A stretch of 64,000 bases of DNA from contig NZ_CP073760.1 in assembly GCF_018399035.1 (NCBI RefSeq), forward strand, positions 4,464,501 to 4,528,500, given 5' to 3'. Positions 8,630 to 16,938 of this stretch are shown one piece after another. The notes under the pieces were generated by a model. The model was not told where the DNA came from. It saw only the letters and a list, made by a program, of their open reading frames with translations, and did no database searches. Origin of the DNA: Thiocapsa sp. GTDB lineage: Bacteria > Pseudomonadota > Gammaproteobacteria > Chromatiales > Chromatiaceae. The position numbers and the translations under genes were made by a program. Position 1 is the stretch's first letter, and each line of letters starts with the position of its first letter.

Positions 8630-8700
8630 GGCAATCGCCGCGAAGCGGCGACGCCCCGGGATCGACGACTTGCAGTCGTCTTCTTCCGCCGACCTGGCGG
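8630..8700 (+). repeat. REP-like double-hairpin repeat, copy 1
   Basis: Contains two short perfect hairpins, CGCCGC-GAA-GCGGCG and GACGACT-TGC-AGTCGTC, followed by TTCTTCCGCC. Related copies lie at 9962-10039 (opposite strand) and 11582-11630. This is the fourth repeat family in the window. Confidence 0.8.
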
Positions 8701-8789
8701 CTTGAGAGTGCGGGCTTGCCCTGACGGTCCCCAAAACCGCGCTGAGCTGCAGGTGCGAGTGAATTCGCACGACATGCCGGCATGTGCTT

Positions 8790-8896
8790 AAGGTGATTTC
8801 CGGGAAAGCATCGACCAACATGTAGGGGCGACTTTAGTCGCCCGGTAAGCATCGGCAACACGCACGGCCGGGATGATCATTCCCGGAAATCGCCTA
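8790..8896 (+). repeat. Family-1 inverted repeat, copy 4
   Basis: Starts AAGGTGATTTCCGGGA and ends TCCCGGAAATCGCCTA, with the complete internal hairpin. It is not joined to another repeat. The flanking 8520-8790 stretch holds only the REP-like repeat and no credible gene. Confidence 0.9.
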
Positions 8897-9247
8897 ATTA
8901 CAGGAAAAGACCTGAGGAGATCTCCGGAAAATTCCATACGTGTATGGTTGTGCTAACGGCAGGAAGCACAGCGACGGTTGGCGGTGCGTCGCACGGCTCG
9001 GCACAACGGCCTGGCTAAAGACGCCGCGTAGGTTTCACTTGCAACCCCGCCCATCCGAGATGGCAGTAAGAGCGGTAGGTCGGCAAGGTCAGCGCAGTCC
9101 ACCAGTGTTGAAGTATGCCTCTGTGGACTTCGCTCTCGCTGATACCTACCTATCGATACGATCAAAGCGCGAGCGCCCCATTGGGGTACGCAGTTTACTC
9201 CAGCCTACACGTTGTGTTTTTTTGAATTTTTGCTTTTTTCAGCCGAG
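8897..9247. other. Intergenic, no gene seen
   Basis: A plus-strand open frame crosses this stretch, but its product is arginine/proline-rich with no recognisable fold and it runs antisense into the pilin gene, so I do not call it. The only feature is a T-rich run at about 9210-9240, just beyond the 3' end of the pilin gene. Confidence 0.6.
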
Positions 9248-9862
9248 TCAACCGCTTTTTTTGCAGTTTCGTCCTTGTCCTGTGCGACTCCAACCGTCTG
9301 GGCAGTTATCTTGGCCGTCTGGAAGTTTGCACATACCGCTTTCTCCGGTCGGGGTTAGTGGCGGCGGACATTTCGTATCGCCGTTTCCGCCTTTGGTACT
9401 GCCGCATTGGGCTGCATCGCGACAAGACGCCGGCATATACCGCGCTTCGATATCCTCGCTGTAACAACACCAATCGATCGCACCGCCGCGCTCCGTCGCA
9501 GCAAGCATCACGCTTTTGCCCGTGAGTTGCGGGATGGTGTCGTTGAAGGTGACTCGAATATTGCCGCCTTCTTCGATCTTGACCGACTCAACGTACTGGC
9601 TTTCGAAATCGCCCGCCTCGGACAGTCCCGCCTCGGCATTGCTCCCCGGCAAGCCTGTGTTGCTGTAGGCAGACACCACCGCAACCTTCGCGGCCGAGGC
9701 GAAGCCGAGCCCCTCGCTGACCTTGCTGCGAACCGTATAGTCCTGATAGGCCGGCAGCGCGATGGCGGCGAGGATGCCGATCACGGCGACGATGATCATG
9801 ATCTCGATCAGGGTGAAGCCACGGATCCTTGTCTTGCTGCTCATTCGATTCAGTCCGCGCAT
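9248..9862 (-). CDS. pilA: Type IV pilin with a cysteine-rich C-terminal region
   Basis: Major-pilin-type subunit. Prepilin peptidase should cut at RIRG|FTLIEIMIIVAVIGILAAIALPAYQDYTVRSKVSEG, which includes the invariant Glu5. I prefer the ATG at 9862 (MRGLNRMSS) because GAGGAGG lies about 9 bases upstream; the ATG at 9844 is also possible. The C-terminal half is unusual. From IDWCCYSEDIEARYMPASC onward there are eight cysteines, and the tail TGESGMCKLPDGQDNCPDGW continues past the normal D-region disulfide loop. It is a single gene with no assembly genes nearby. Confidence 0.9.
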   Translation of the reverse strand: MRGLNRMSSKTRIRGFTLIEIMIIVAVIGILAAIALPAYQDYTVRSKVSEGLGFASAAKVAVVSAYSNTGLPGSNAEAGLSEAGDFESQYVESVKIEEGGNIRVTFNDTIPQLTGKSVMLAATERGGAIDWCCYSEDIEARYMPASCRDAAQCGSTKGGNGDTKCPPPLTPTGESGMCKLPDGQDNCPDGWSRTGQGRNCKKSG

Positions 9863-9961
9863 GTCTTGCAGCCTCCTCGTGAAAGCCAGGGATCGTTGAT
9901 CCGTCCGGCCAAAACACGTTCGGCGCGGTTTGCGGGATCGTCGCGTCGAGCCGACCTCGCT

Positions 9962-10039
9962 GGCCGATAGCCGGTGGAAGAAGACGACTGCAAGTCGTCG
10001 ATCCCAGGGTGTCGCCGCTTCGCGACGATCGCGAATGCC
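9962..10039 (-). repeat. REP-like double-hairpin repeat, copy 2
   Basis: Inverse copy of the repeat at 8630-8700: GGTGGAAGAAGACGACTGCAAG, then GTCGCCGCTTCGCGACGA. It lies about 100 bases upstream of the pilin start. Confidence 0.8.
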
Positions 10040-10372
10040 ACCTTTGGCCTGCCGTATGAACGAGTTCCGGAAGCCATATTGACCACGCCGCCCGGATCTC
10101 GGGTCTTCGGAAGGCCGCTCGGCGCGTGGGGCAGGTCGCGAAACCGCACCAGAGTGCAGCAAGAATGCGACCAAGGCCACCGTCGTGTGTCGGCTCGATG
10201 CGCCCTCGTGTTCAAATGGCCGGCCGGTAGGGTGGACTGCGCTGCGCTTGTCCCTAGCCTCCCCTCAGCGACGTGGCCGGATTCGGTGGCACAGGCGTCG
10301 GATGGACAGAGGATGACATAAAAGGACTTTTTCGGCCGCGAGCGTCGCGCGCCGGTCAGCACTCCGGGGGAC
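10040..10372. other. Intergenic, no gene seen
   Basis: No open frame here has protein-like composition. A short interrupted palindrome around 10226-10262 (GGTAGGGTGGACTGC ... GTCCCTAGCC) resembles the intergenic palindrome near 19.6 kb. No promoter could be assigned. Confidence 0.5.
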
Positions 10373-11425
10373 TCAGTGCGGGTCCTTCTCGCTCACCGAT
10401 GCCTCGAAGGCGGATGTCGCCGCGTGCACGTAGTCCTCGCCGGCGCGGCTGACGAAGAAGGCGCCGACGCCGAGCGATTCGGCGAGGCTCAAACCGCGCT
10501 CGGGCCCGAGGACCAGGAAGGTCGTCGCCAGGGCGTCGGCGGTCGCGCAGTCCTCGGTGATGACGGTGACGGATGCCAAGGCGTGCGCGACCGGTCGGCC
10601 GGTAGCTGGATCGATGGTGTGCGAGTAGATCCGTCCGTCCTGCTCGTAGAAGTTTCGATAGTCGCCGGAGGTGGCCATGGCGTCGTCCTCGAGTGCGACG
10701 ACTCGGTAGACGGTCCGCGAGGTCGCCTCCGGGCGCTCGATGGCGATGCGCCAGGGCTGATCGCCGGGCTTGGTTCCCTTCGCCTTGATCTCTCCGCCGA
10801 TCTCGGCGAGGTAGGCGCTCACGCCGAGTCGGTCCAAGAGGTCTGCGATCCGGTCGACACCGTAGCCTTTGGCGATGGCGGACAGGTCGACATAGAGCTC
10901 GGGGTGATCCTTGCGCAGCGCCGGCGGTTGATCACGCACGTTGAGCTTGTCGTGGCCCACGCGTGCGCGGGTCTCCTCGATCGTCTGCTGGTCCGGAACC
11001 CGAAACGGGTGGGCATCCGGCCCGAATCCCCAGAGATTCACCAGCGGACCGACGGTCACGTCGAAGGCCCCGCCGCTCAGCGCGCTGATGGATTGAGCGC
11101 GGGCGACGAGACCGGCCAGCTCTGGGTCGACCGAAAACCAATCTGTCGATCGGCTCGCATTGAAACGCGACAGCTCCGAGTCCGGGCGATAGGTCGACAT
11201 CAGGGCGTTGACGGTATCGAGACGTGCATCGAGCTGCGCTTTCAGTGCATCGGCCGTCAGATCCCGGGGAAGCGCGACGAGCTTGACGCTGTAGGTCGTC
11301 CCCATGGTGCTGCCGTGGATCTCGACGAGTGTCTCGGGTTCGCTGCATCCGCTCGTAAGGAGAACCGCGACGAGCAAGGATAGGCAGGCCAATGCTCGGA
11401 TCTGTGCTGAGAGGCTCCAACGCAT
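10373..11425 (-). CDS. apbE: FAD:protein FMN transferase, lipoprotein form
   Basis: Attaches FMN covalently to Thr/Ser of flavoproteins such as NqrB/NqrC or RnfG/RnfD. The ATG at 11425 gives MRWSLSAQIRALACLSLLVAVLLTSGC, a lipobox signal. It is followed by VEIHGSTMGTTYSVK (family N-terminal motif), SGGAFDVTVGPLVNLWGFGP, VDLSAIAKGYGVDRIADLL, YLAEIGGEIKAKG, and IYSHTIDPATGRPVAHALASVTVI with the Mg-binding DCATADALATTFLVLG. About 350 residues, full length. Its Nqr or Rnf target genes are not in the window. Confidence 0.95.
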   Translation of the reverse strand: MRWSLSAQIRALACLSLLVAVLLTSGCSEPETLVEIHGSTMGTTYSVKLVALPRDLTADALKAQLDARLDTVNALMSTYRPDSELSRFNASRSTDWFSVDPELAGLVARAQSISALSGGAFDVTVGPLVNLWGFGPDAHPFRVPDQQTIEETRARVGHDKLNVRDQPPALRKDHPELYVDLSAIAKGYGVDRIADLLDRLGVSAYLAEIGGEIKAKGTKPGDQPWRIAIERPEATSRTVYRVVALEDDAMATSGDYRNFYEQDGRIYSHTIDPATGRPVAHALASVTVITEDCATADALATTFLVLGPERGLSLAESLGVGAFFVSRAGEDYVHAATSAFEASVSEKDPH

Positions 11426-11581
11426 GCGATTTCTTCCGGGTGTATGCCGCTGCAGCATGCCCTAAACACTGCAGGGAGATGTCTCGGTCGGCTCGGGTGT
11501 ACATCATAATCCCGATGGCCCGGAGCGCATCGGATGTCGGCCCGGAGTCCCGGAGATGGTCGAGTCGGGCTCTATTCCGGG

Positions 11582-11630
11582 GGCCGTCGGGGCGGCGGAA
11601 GAGGACGACTGCACGTCGTCTATCACGGGA
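11582..11630 (-). repeat. REP-like repeat, copy 3 (partial)
   Basis: Carries GGCGGCGGAAGAGGACGACTGCACGTCGTC, the second hairpin and flank of the REP-like family, but lacks the GCGGCG hairpin. Confidence 0.65.
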
Positions 11631-11662
11631 GTTAAGGAGCTTCGGGGTTGTGTGGGTGCCGA

Positions 11663-11836
11663 TCAAGTCTCCAGGCAAGGCCGAGGAGCGTTACAGTGGT
11701 CACGTCCCTGGACCTGCGAAACCGGCGTATCCGTCTCCCGTTCGACGACCAGCGTCTCGCGACGGAACAGGAGCGGCATCAGCAGATAGGTCGATGCGAC
11801 GGCGATGCCCACGAGTGTGAGGTTGTCGATATACAT
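11663..11836 (-). CDS. Small single-span membrane protein
   Basis: A 57-residue frame starts MYIDNLTLVGIAVASTYLLM and continues PLLFRRETLVVERETDTPVSQ to CLET-stop. It has one hydrophobic segment (about 7-24) followed by a basic RR, giving a likely outside-in topology with a short polar cytoplasmic tail. No homologue recognised. It is divergent from the RND gene and downstream of the apbE promoter region. The regular amphipathic layout and good start support it; the short length keeps confidence low. Confidence 0.4.
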   Translation of the reverse strand: MYIDNLTLVGIAVASTYLLMPLLFRRETLVVERETDTPVSQVQGRDHCNAPRPCLET

Positions 11837-11866
11837 GTGTTGAAGATCGATGAGGGGTGAATGATA

Positions 11867-11953
11867 TTAAACCGCGCCCAGCACGATATGCGATGTTTTT
11901 GGATGGGATCGGCCCCGGCGGAGTTGACGACCGCTGGAGCCGGCGCTGCTTAA
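11867..11953 (-). repeat. Family-2 inverted repeat, copy 2
   Basis: Ends TTAAACCGCGCC and GGCGCTGCTTAA; the right end has mutated. Interior TTTTTGGATGGGATCGGCCCC matches copies at 35.8 and 63.8 kb. A 20-base AT-rich linker (GATATTAAAAATGTTAAAAT) joins it to a family-3 repeat. Confidence 0.88.
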
Positions 11954-11975
11954 GATATTAAAAATGTTAAAATTC

Positions 11976-12060
11976 TAAACCGCGTCCCCGCTAAGGGCCG
12001 TGGATGCACCAAACGTCGACCTCACTCGAAAGTGAGCATCTCGCTCTGGACGCGGTTTAG
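11976..12060 (-). repeat. Family-3 inverted repeat, copy 1
   Basis: Ends TAAACCGCGTCC and GGACGCGGTTTAG. Interior has GGCCGTGGATG, the hairpin CACTCGAAAGTGAG and CATCTCGCTCT, shared inverted with the copy at 50.2 kb. It lies about 125 bases before the RND gene. Confidence 0.88.
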
Positions 12061-12186
12061 TTCAGCACTTTAGCAAACACTAACGCACTGTCAATGCGGC
12101 GCTTGTTGGCACCGAGCTTGTGGGCTAGATTCGCCGAACCATTTCAGAAAATAGAGAAATGTCATGGACGACGGGAGTCGTGACTC

Positions 12187-15100
12187 ATGGCCGATCCGAT
12201 CGCCTCGCCTCCTCCTCCTGAATCCGCGCCGTCCTCCTCGGCGGACGCGTCTCTACCGCTCGGCCTCGCCGGTCGTATTGCACGCGCCTTCATCAATACG
12301 CCGGTCACGCCGATGCTGTTGTTCGGCGCGCTCTTTCTCGGGATCCTGGGTCTGCTGTTCACGCCGCGACAGGAGGATCCGCAGATCTCGGTCCCGATGA
12401 TCGACATCTTCGTACAGTATCCGGGCGCCTCCGCGCAGCAGGTCGAGCGCTTGGTGACGGACCCGCTCGAACGAATCATGAAGGAGATCAATGGCGTTCG
12501 GCACGTCTACTCGGCCACCCAGCGCGGAGCGGCGATGGTGACCGTGCGCTTCGAGGTCGGCGAGGAGATGGGCGCCTCGATCGTCAAGGTCCACGACAAG
12601 CTCCAGTCGAACATGGACCGCATGCCTCCGGACGTGCAGATGCCGCTGGTCAAGCCGGTCGGCGTGGACGATGTGCCGGTCGTGACCCTCACGCTCTGGT
12701 CGGAGGATGTCGAGGACCATCAACTGCGCAAGCTGGGTCTCGACCTGCTCCAAGCGGTCGGCTCGCTGCCGGATGCCGGCAAGGGGTTCGTCGTCGGCGG
12801 GCGGGAGGATCAGATCCGCGTCGAGGTCCTGATGGAGCGCTTGGCCGGGCACGGCATCACCCTCGATCGCATCGCCAACACCATTCGCACCGCCAACTCC
12901 GAGCAGACCACGGGTGTGAGCGAATCAGGCGGTACCGCCTACAACGTCTATTCGGGCTCCTTCCTGCGCAATGCGGAGGATGTCGGCCGGCTGGTGATCG
13001 GCAATCGCGGGGACTATCCGCTCTATCTACGCGATATCGCCACGGTCGAGCATGTCCCGCAGGACACCAAGCAGATCGTCAACCATTTCACGGGACCGGC
13101 CTACGCGGGCGAGCATCGCGCCGACGGGGCGCAAGCCGTGACCGTGGCGATCGCCAAGAAGCAGGGCACCAACGGCGTGACGGTCGCGCGCCAGATCCTC
13201 GGCAAGGTCGAGGAGCTGAAAACGACGCTCATCCCCTCGAATGTCCATGTCGAGGTCACGCGCAACTACGGCAAAAGCGCCAACGACAAGGTCAACGAGC
13301 TGTTGCGGGCGATGTTCGAGGCGGCCGTGATCGTGGCCGTCCTCTGTCTGATCGGGCTGGGCGCGCGGGCGGCCTTTGTGGTCATCACGGTCATCCCGGT
13401 GGTGATCCTGTTGACCATCTGGTGGGCCTGGATGGTCGACTACACCATCGATCGGGTCAGTCTCTTCGCGCTCATCTTCGCCATCGGCATCCTGGTCGAC
13501 GATGCGACCGTGGTGGTGGAGAACATCTTTCGCCATTGGCTCGAAAGCGGCAAGACGACCATCGAGACCGCGGTGCGGGCGGTCGACGAGGTGGGCAACC
13601 CGACCATCCTGGCGACCTTCACCATCATCGCCGCCTTGCTCCCGATGGGCTGGGTGAGCGGCTTGATGGGGCCTTACATGCGCCCGATTCCGGTGCTTGG
13701 ATCCTCGGCCATGTTCTTCTCGCTGGTGGCCGCCTTCGTCTTTACGCCTTGGTTTGCGTTGCGCGTTCGTCCGCGGCTGGCGGCGCTGGAGAAGGCGGAG
13801 CGACGCGAAGAGCAGACGCGCCGTTGGGTCAGTCGCTTCTATCGGCCCTTGGTGATGCCGTTGATCCGCAACCGCCGCCTCGGCAGCGCCTTCCTGGTCG
13901 GAACCATCCTCACCACGGCCGGTGTCTGCGTGCTCTTCTACACCCAGACCGTTCCGGTGAAGATGCTGCCCTTCGACAACAAGCCCGAGTTCAGCGTCGT
14001 CGTGAACATGCCCGAGGGCACGGCGCTCCCGGTGACCGCGAACGTCGTGCACCGACTCGCCGAGAAGGTGCGCACCATGCCCGAGGTGACCGCCGTCCAG
14101 ACCTATGTCGGTACGGCCCAGCCCTTCAACTTCAACGGCATGGTGCGTCACTACTATTTGCGCGAGCGGCCCTGGGAGGGTGATCTCCTGGTCATGCTCA
14201 AGGACAAAAACGCGCGCAAGCTCGGCAGCCATGCCCTGGCGGTGGCCGCGCGCGAGATGCTGACCCCGCTGGCGCATGAGCTGGGTGCGCGCATCGCGGT
14301 GGTGGAGATGCCGCCGGGCCCGCCGGTGCTGCAGACCGTCGTGGCCGAGGTCTACGGACCCGATGCCGAGACCCGCCGCCGGGTCGCAACCGATTTGACC
14401 GGGATCTTCGAGGAGGTCGAGGGCATCGTCGATGTGGACAGCTACATGGCCGAGCCCTACAGCTACTGGCGCTTCGAGGTGGATGCCGAGAAGGCGGTGC
14501 GGATGGGGATCTCGGTCGACGCCGTCAATCGCAATCTCGCCATGGCGATGGGCGGCTTCAAGCTCGGGGACGTCAAGCGCGGCGTCGTCCAAGAGCCGAC
14601 CTTTATCGTCCTGCAGATCCCGCTCGCCAGCCGGGCCGAGATCGGCAGTCTGGCCAGCCTGCCGATCCAATCCGAGATGGGCGGGCAGGTGCCGCTCGGC
14701 GAGCTGGGGCGCTTCGTCCGGCAGCAGGAGGATCCGGTCATCTACCACAAGGATCTGCGGCCGATGGAATACGTGGTCGGCGAGATGCAGGGCCGCCTGG
14801 GTGCGCCGATCTACGGGATGTTGGAGGTCGAGGACCGTCTCGAGACCTATCGTGCCCCCGACGGGGTGCAGATCAGCGGGATGCCGCGGGGTCTGATCGG
14901 ACCGCCGCTGACCGATCGCCAATCCGGATTCGAATGGTCCGGCGAGTGGACCGTCACCTACGAGACCTTCCGCGACATGGGGCTCGCCTTCATCGCCGCG
15001 CTGATCCTCATCTACGGATTGATCGTCTGGGAGTTTCGCAACTTCAAGATCGCCGGGCTGATCATGTCGCCCATCCCCTTGACCTTGATCGGCATCGTGC

Positions 15101-15939
15101 CCGGTCACCTCCTCATGGGCGCCGAGTTCACCGCGACCTCCATGATCGGGCTGATCGCGCTCGGCGGCATCATCGTGCGCCAGTCGATCCTGATCGTGGA
15201 GTTCGTCAAGATCGAGGTCGCCAAGGGCAAGACCGTGAAGGAGGCGGCGGTCGCCGGTGCCGAGATCCGGATGCGCCCCATCCTCATTACCTCGCTCACC
15301 CTGATGGCCGGCGCCTGGGCGATCATCGAGGACCCCATCTTTCAGGGGATGGCCGTCAGCCTTCTGTTCGGCGCCGGTGTCGCGACCCTGATGGCGGTGA
15401 TCGTCATCCCGCTCGGCTGCATCAGCCTGTGCCGCGAGTTTTATCTCGTGGAGACGGCGAGCGGGGAACGGGCGCTGTCGGCGAGCTACGGGGAGATCGA
15501 GGGTGTCCCGATGCCCGATCCGCCTGCGCCGGGTGTGGTCCGAGCGCGGCCTGCGGGCGGGAGATCGATTCTGCTTCAACTGTGGAGCGCATTGGTCGGC
15601 GTCGTCTTCAGCGTGATCGAAGGTGTCGGGAAGCTCCTCGCGTGGTTGCGACAGCGCCGATCCGGTAGGTCTGGCAAGGGTTCGGGCGCGGTTTCCGACG
15701 CGGCGGTCGCTCAAGCCGACACGGCCTCCGGTGGCTCGGTGGCCGAGTCGCGTGCCGAGCCGGCGCCGCAGGCGGCTGCCGTGAAGCGGTCGTCGGCTGC
15801 CGCTCGAAAGCCCGCGCGTGCGCCGCGAAAGGCTGCGACCAAGGCTGTCGCCGACGATGGGTCGACCGTGAAAAAGCCACGGGCCAGGCGCTCGACGAAA
15901 AAGACCGCGGACAAGCCTGAAGACCCGGGCGAGCGCTGA
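12187..15939 (+). CDS. RND efflux pump permease with long basic C-terminal tail
   Basis: Inner-membrane proton-driven exporter of the AcrB/CzcA superfamily. The first TM (PVTPMLLFGALFLGILGLLF) is followed by PQISVPMIDIFVQYPGASAQQVERLVTDPLE. TM4 carries LFALIFAIGILVDDATVVVENIFRH with the proton-relay Asp pair, and the second half has SMIGLIALGGIIVRQSILIVEFV. The RND core ends near residue 1080 (CISLCREFYLVE). About 170 further residues follow: a probable extra TM (ILLQLWSALVGVVFSVIEGVGKLL, about 1127-1155) and a Lys/Ala/Pro-rich tail (AARKPARAPRKAATKAV, KKPRARRSTKK) like histone H1. Substrate unknown. No membrane-fusion or outer-membrane partner is adjacent. Confidence 0.92.
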   Translation: MADPIASPPPPESAPSSSADASLPLGLAGRIARAFINTPVTPMLLFGALFLGILGLLFTPRQEDPQISVPMIDIFVQYPGASAQQVERLVTDPLERIMKEINGVRHVYSATQRGAAMVTVRFEVGEEMGASIVKVHDKLQSNMDRMPPDVQMPLVKPVGVDDVPVVTLTLWSEDVEDHQLRKLGLDLLQAVGSLPDAGKGFVVGGREDQIRVEVLMERLAGHGITLDRIANTIRTANSEQTTGVSESGGTAYNVYSGSFLRNAEDVGRLVIGNRGDYPLYLRDIATVEHVPQDTKQIVNHFTGPAYAGEHRADGAQAVTVAIAKKQGTNGVTVARQILGKVEELKTTLIPSNVHVEVTRNYGKSANDKVNELLRAMFEAAVIVAVLCLIGLGARAAFVVITVIPVVILLTIWWAWMVDYTIDRVSLFALIFAIGILVDDATVVVENIFRHWLESGKTTIETAVRAVDEVGNPTILATFTIIAALLPMGWVSGLMGPYMRPIPVLGSSAMFFSLVAAFVFTPWFALRVRPRLAALEKAERREEQTRRWVSRFYRPLVMPLIRNRRLGSAFLVGTILTTAGVCVLFYTQTVPVKMLPFDNKPEFSVVVNMPEGTALPVTANVVHRLAEKVRTMPEVTAVQTYVGTAQPFNFNGMVRHYYLRERPWEGDLLVMLKDKNARKLGSHALAVAAREMLTPLAHELGARIAVVEMPPGPPVLQTVVAEVYGPDAETRRRVATDLTGIFEEVEGIVDVDSYMAEPYSYWRFEVDAEKAVRMGISVDAVNRNLAMAMGGFKLGDVKRGVVQEPTFIVLQIPLASRAEIGSLASLPIQSEMGGQVPLGELGRFVRQQEDPVIYHKDLRPMEYVVGEMQGRLGAPIYGMLEVEDRLETYRAPDGVQISGMPRGLIGPPLTDRQSGFEWSGEWTVTYETFRDMGLAFIAALILIYGLIVWEFRNFKIAGLIMSPIPLTLIGIVPGHLLMGAEFTATSMIGLIALGGIIVRQSILIVEFVKIEVAKGKTVKEAAVAGAEIRMRPILITSLTLMAGAWAIIEDPIFQGMAVSLLFGAGVATLMAVIVIPLGCISLCREFYLVETASGERALSASYGEIEGVPMPDPPAPGVVRARPAGGRSILLQLWSALVGVVFSVIEGVGKLLAWLRQRRSGRSGKGSGAVSDAAVAQADTASGGSVAESRAEPAPQAAAVKRSSAAARKPARAPRKAATKAVADDGSTVKKPRARRSTKKTADKPEDPGER

Positions 15940-15965
15940 TCAACATCGGTAGGATATCGACATGC

Positions 15966-16211
15966 ACCGAAGCTCTTCCTCGAGGTATCCGTTCGATCAC
16001 CGATGCCCGGCTCCAGATCGAGCTCGCCATTCAGGACAGTCCGAGTCTGCGACCCTACCCGGCCTGGGTGCTCGCACAGAGCTACCAGCGCGCGAGACGC
16101 AGCGCCGCGATGCAGACCGGTCGGGCGCTCGCAACCTTTCCCAAGAACTGTCCCTATCGACTGGAACAGGCACTCGACGAGGCGTTCTTGCCCGAATCCT
16201 TGATGTCTTGA
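15966..16211 (+). pseudogene. DUF29 protein, 5'-truncated remnant
   Basis: One frame reads EALPRGIRSITDARLQIELA, then QDSPSLRPYPAWVLAQSYQR, and ends NCPYRLEQALDEAFLPESLMS-stop. This is the C-terminal half of a DUF29 protein, parallel to the QSPSLRTLLVADTLANVYGK and DCPYRLEEILDDDWLPDA of the intact gene just downstream. The N-terminal half is missing, and the frame has no suitable start after the RND stop. It is a decayed tandem copy. Confidence 0.75.
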
Positions 16212-16234
16212 AGACGCAAGACCGGAGAGACCCT

Positions 16235-16678
16235 ATGAACGAGTCGGTCAGCTACGACAGCGATTTTCATGCTTGGGCGCTTCGAAACGCTCGGCTGCTG
16301 CGCGACGGCAGGCTCGGCGAGCTGGACGTCGAACATATCGCGGAGGAGCTCGAAAGCATGGGCGCAAGCGAACGTCGTGAGCTCTTGAGCCGCCTTCAGG
16401 TCCTGCTCGTCCATCTGCTGAAGTACCGATATCAACCCGAGCGGCGCAGCAAGAGCTGGCTGCTGACCATCATTCATCAGCGGACCGCAATCGAGCGCTT
16501 GCTGGAGCAATCGCCGAGCTTGCGGACCCTTTTGGTCGCGGACACCTTGGCCAATGTCTACGGCAAAGCGGTGCGGGAGACGGTCATCGAAACCGATCTG
16601 GATCGCTCCGTCTTCCCGATCGACTGTCCCTATCGACTTGAAGAGATCCTCGACGACGACTGGCTACCGGATGCCTGA
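16235..16678 (+). CDS. DUF29 family protein
   Basis: 147 residues from the ATG at 16235. It has the typical DUF29 layout: YDSDFHAWALRNARLLRDGRLGELDVEHIAEELESMG, then RRELLSRLQVLLVHLLKYRYQPERRSKSWLLTI, ending CPYRLEEILDDDWLPD. The family is all-helical, of unknown function, and occurs in many copies in cyanobacteria and purple sulfur bacteria. It follows a decayed copy of itself. Confidence 0.88.
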   Translation: MNESVSYDSDFHAWALRNARLLRDGRLGELDVEHIAEELESMGASERRELLSRLQVLLVHLLKYRYQPERRSKSWLLTIIHQRTAIERLLEQSPSLRTLLVADTLANVYGKAVRETVIETDLDRSVFPIDCPYRLEEILDDDWLPDA

Positions 16679-16743
16679 CGAGGTCGGTCCGCTCTGCCCC
16701 GGCCCGGTTCGCCGTCGGGCAGGCTTTCGTTTCCGGAGAGCAC

Positions 16744-16830
16744 CTTAATCCGCGCTCAGAGCGAGATGCTGATTTTCGAGTCAGTTCGAGGTTTGGTTCA
16801 TCCACAGCCCTTGGCGGGGGCGCGGTTCAA
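16744..16830 (+). repeat. Family-3 inverted repeat, copy 2 (diverged ends)
   Basis: Interior CAGAGCGAGATGCTGATTTTCGAG and TTTGGTTCATCCACAGCCC matches family 3. The ends have drifted to TTAATCCGCGCTC and GGGCGCGGTTCAA. A 21-base linker joins it to the family-2 copy. Confidence 0.82.
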
Positions 16831-16851
16831 AATGATCTGTTTTGTAATCTC

Positions 16852-16938
16852 TTAAACCGCGCCGACTCCAACGGTCGTCAAGTCTGCCGGGGCCGATCCC
16901 ATCCAAAAACACCGCGTACGTCGCTGGGCGCGGTTTAA
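16852..16938 (+). repeat. Family-2 inverted repeat, copy 3
   Basis: Perfect ends TTAAACCGCGCC and GGCGCGGTTTAA. Interior GACTCCAACGGTCGTCAAG, TGCCGGGGCCGATCCCATCC. The right end supplies the ruvB stop codon. Confidence 0.92.

Noticed and set aside
8940-9464. 174-codon plus-strand frame after the family-1 repeat
   Set aside because: Cys/Arg/Pro-rich, no motif, and it runs into the 3' end of the pilin gene on the opposite strand.
13027-15714. Very long minus-strand open frame antisense to the RND gene
   Set aside because: High GC codon bias leaves the antisense frame open. Its product is His/Arg/Asp-rich without any domain, while the plus strand encodes a clear RND pump.
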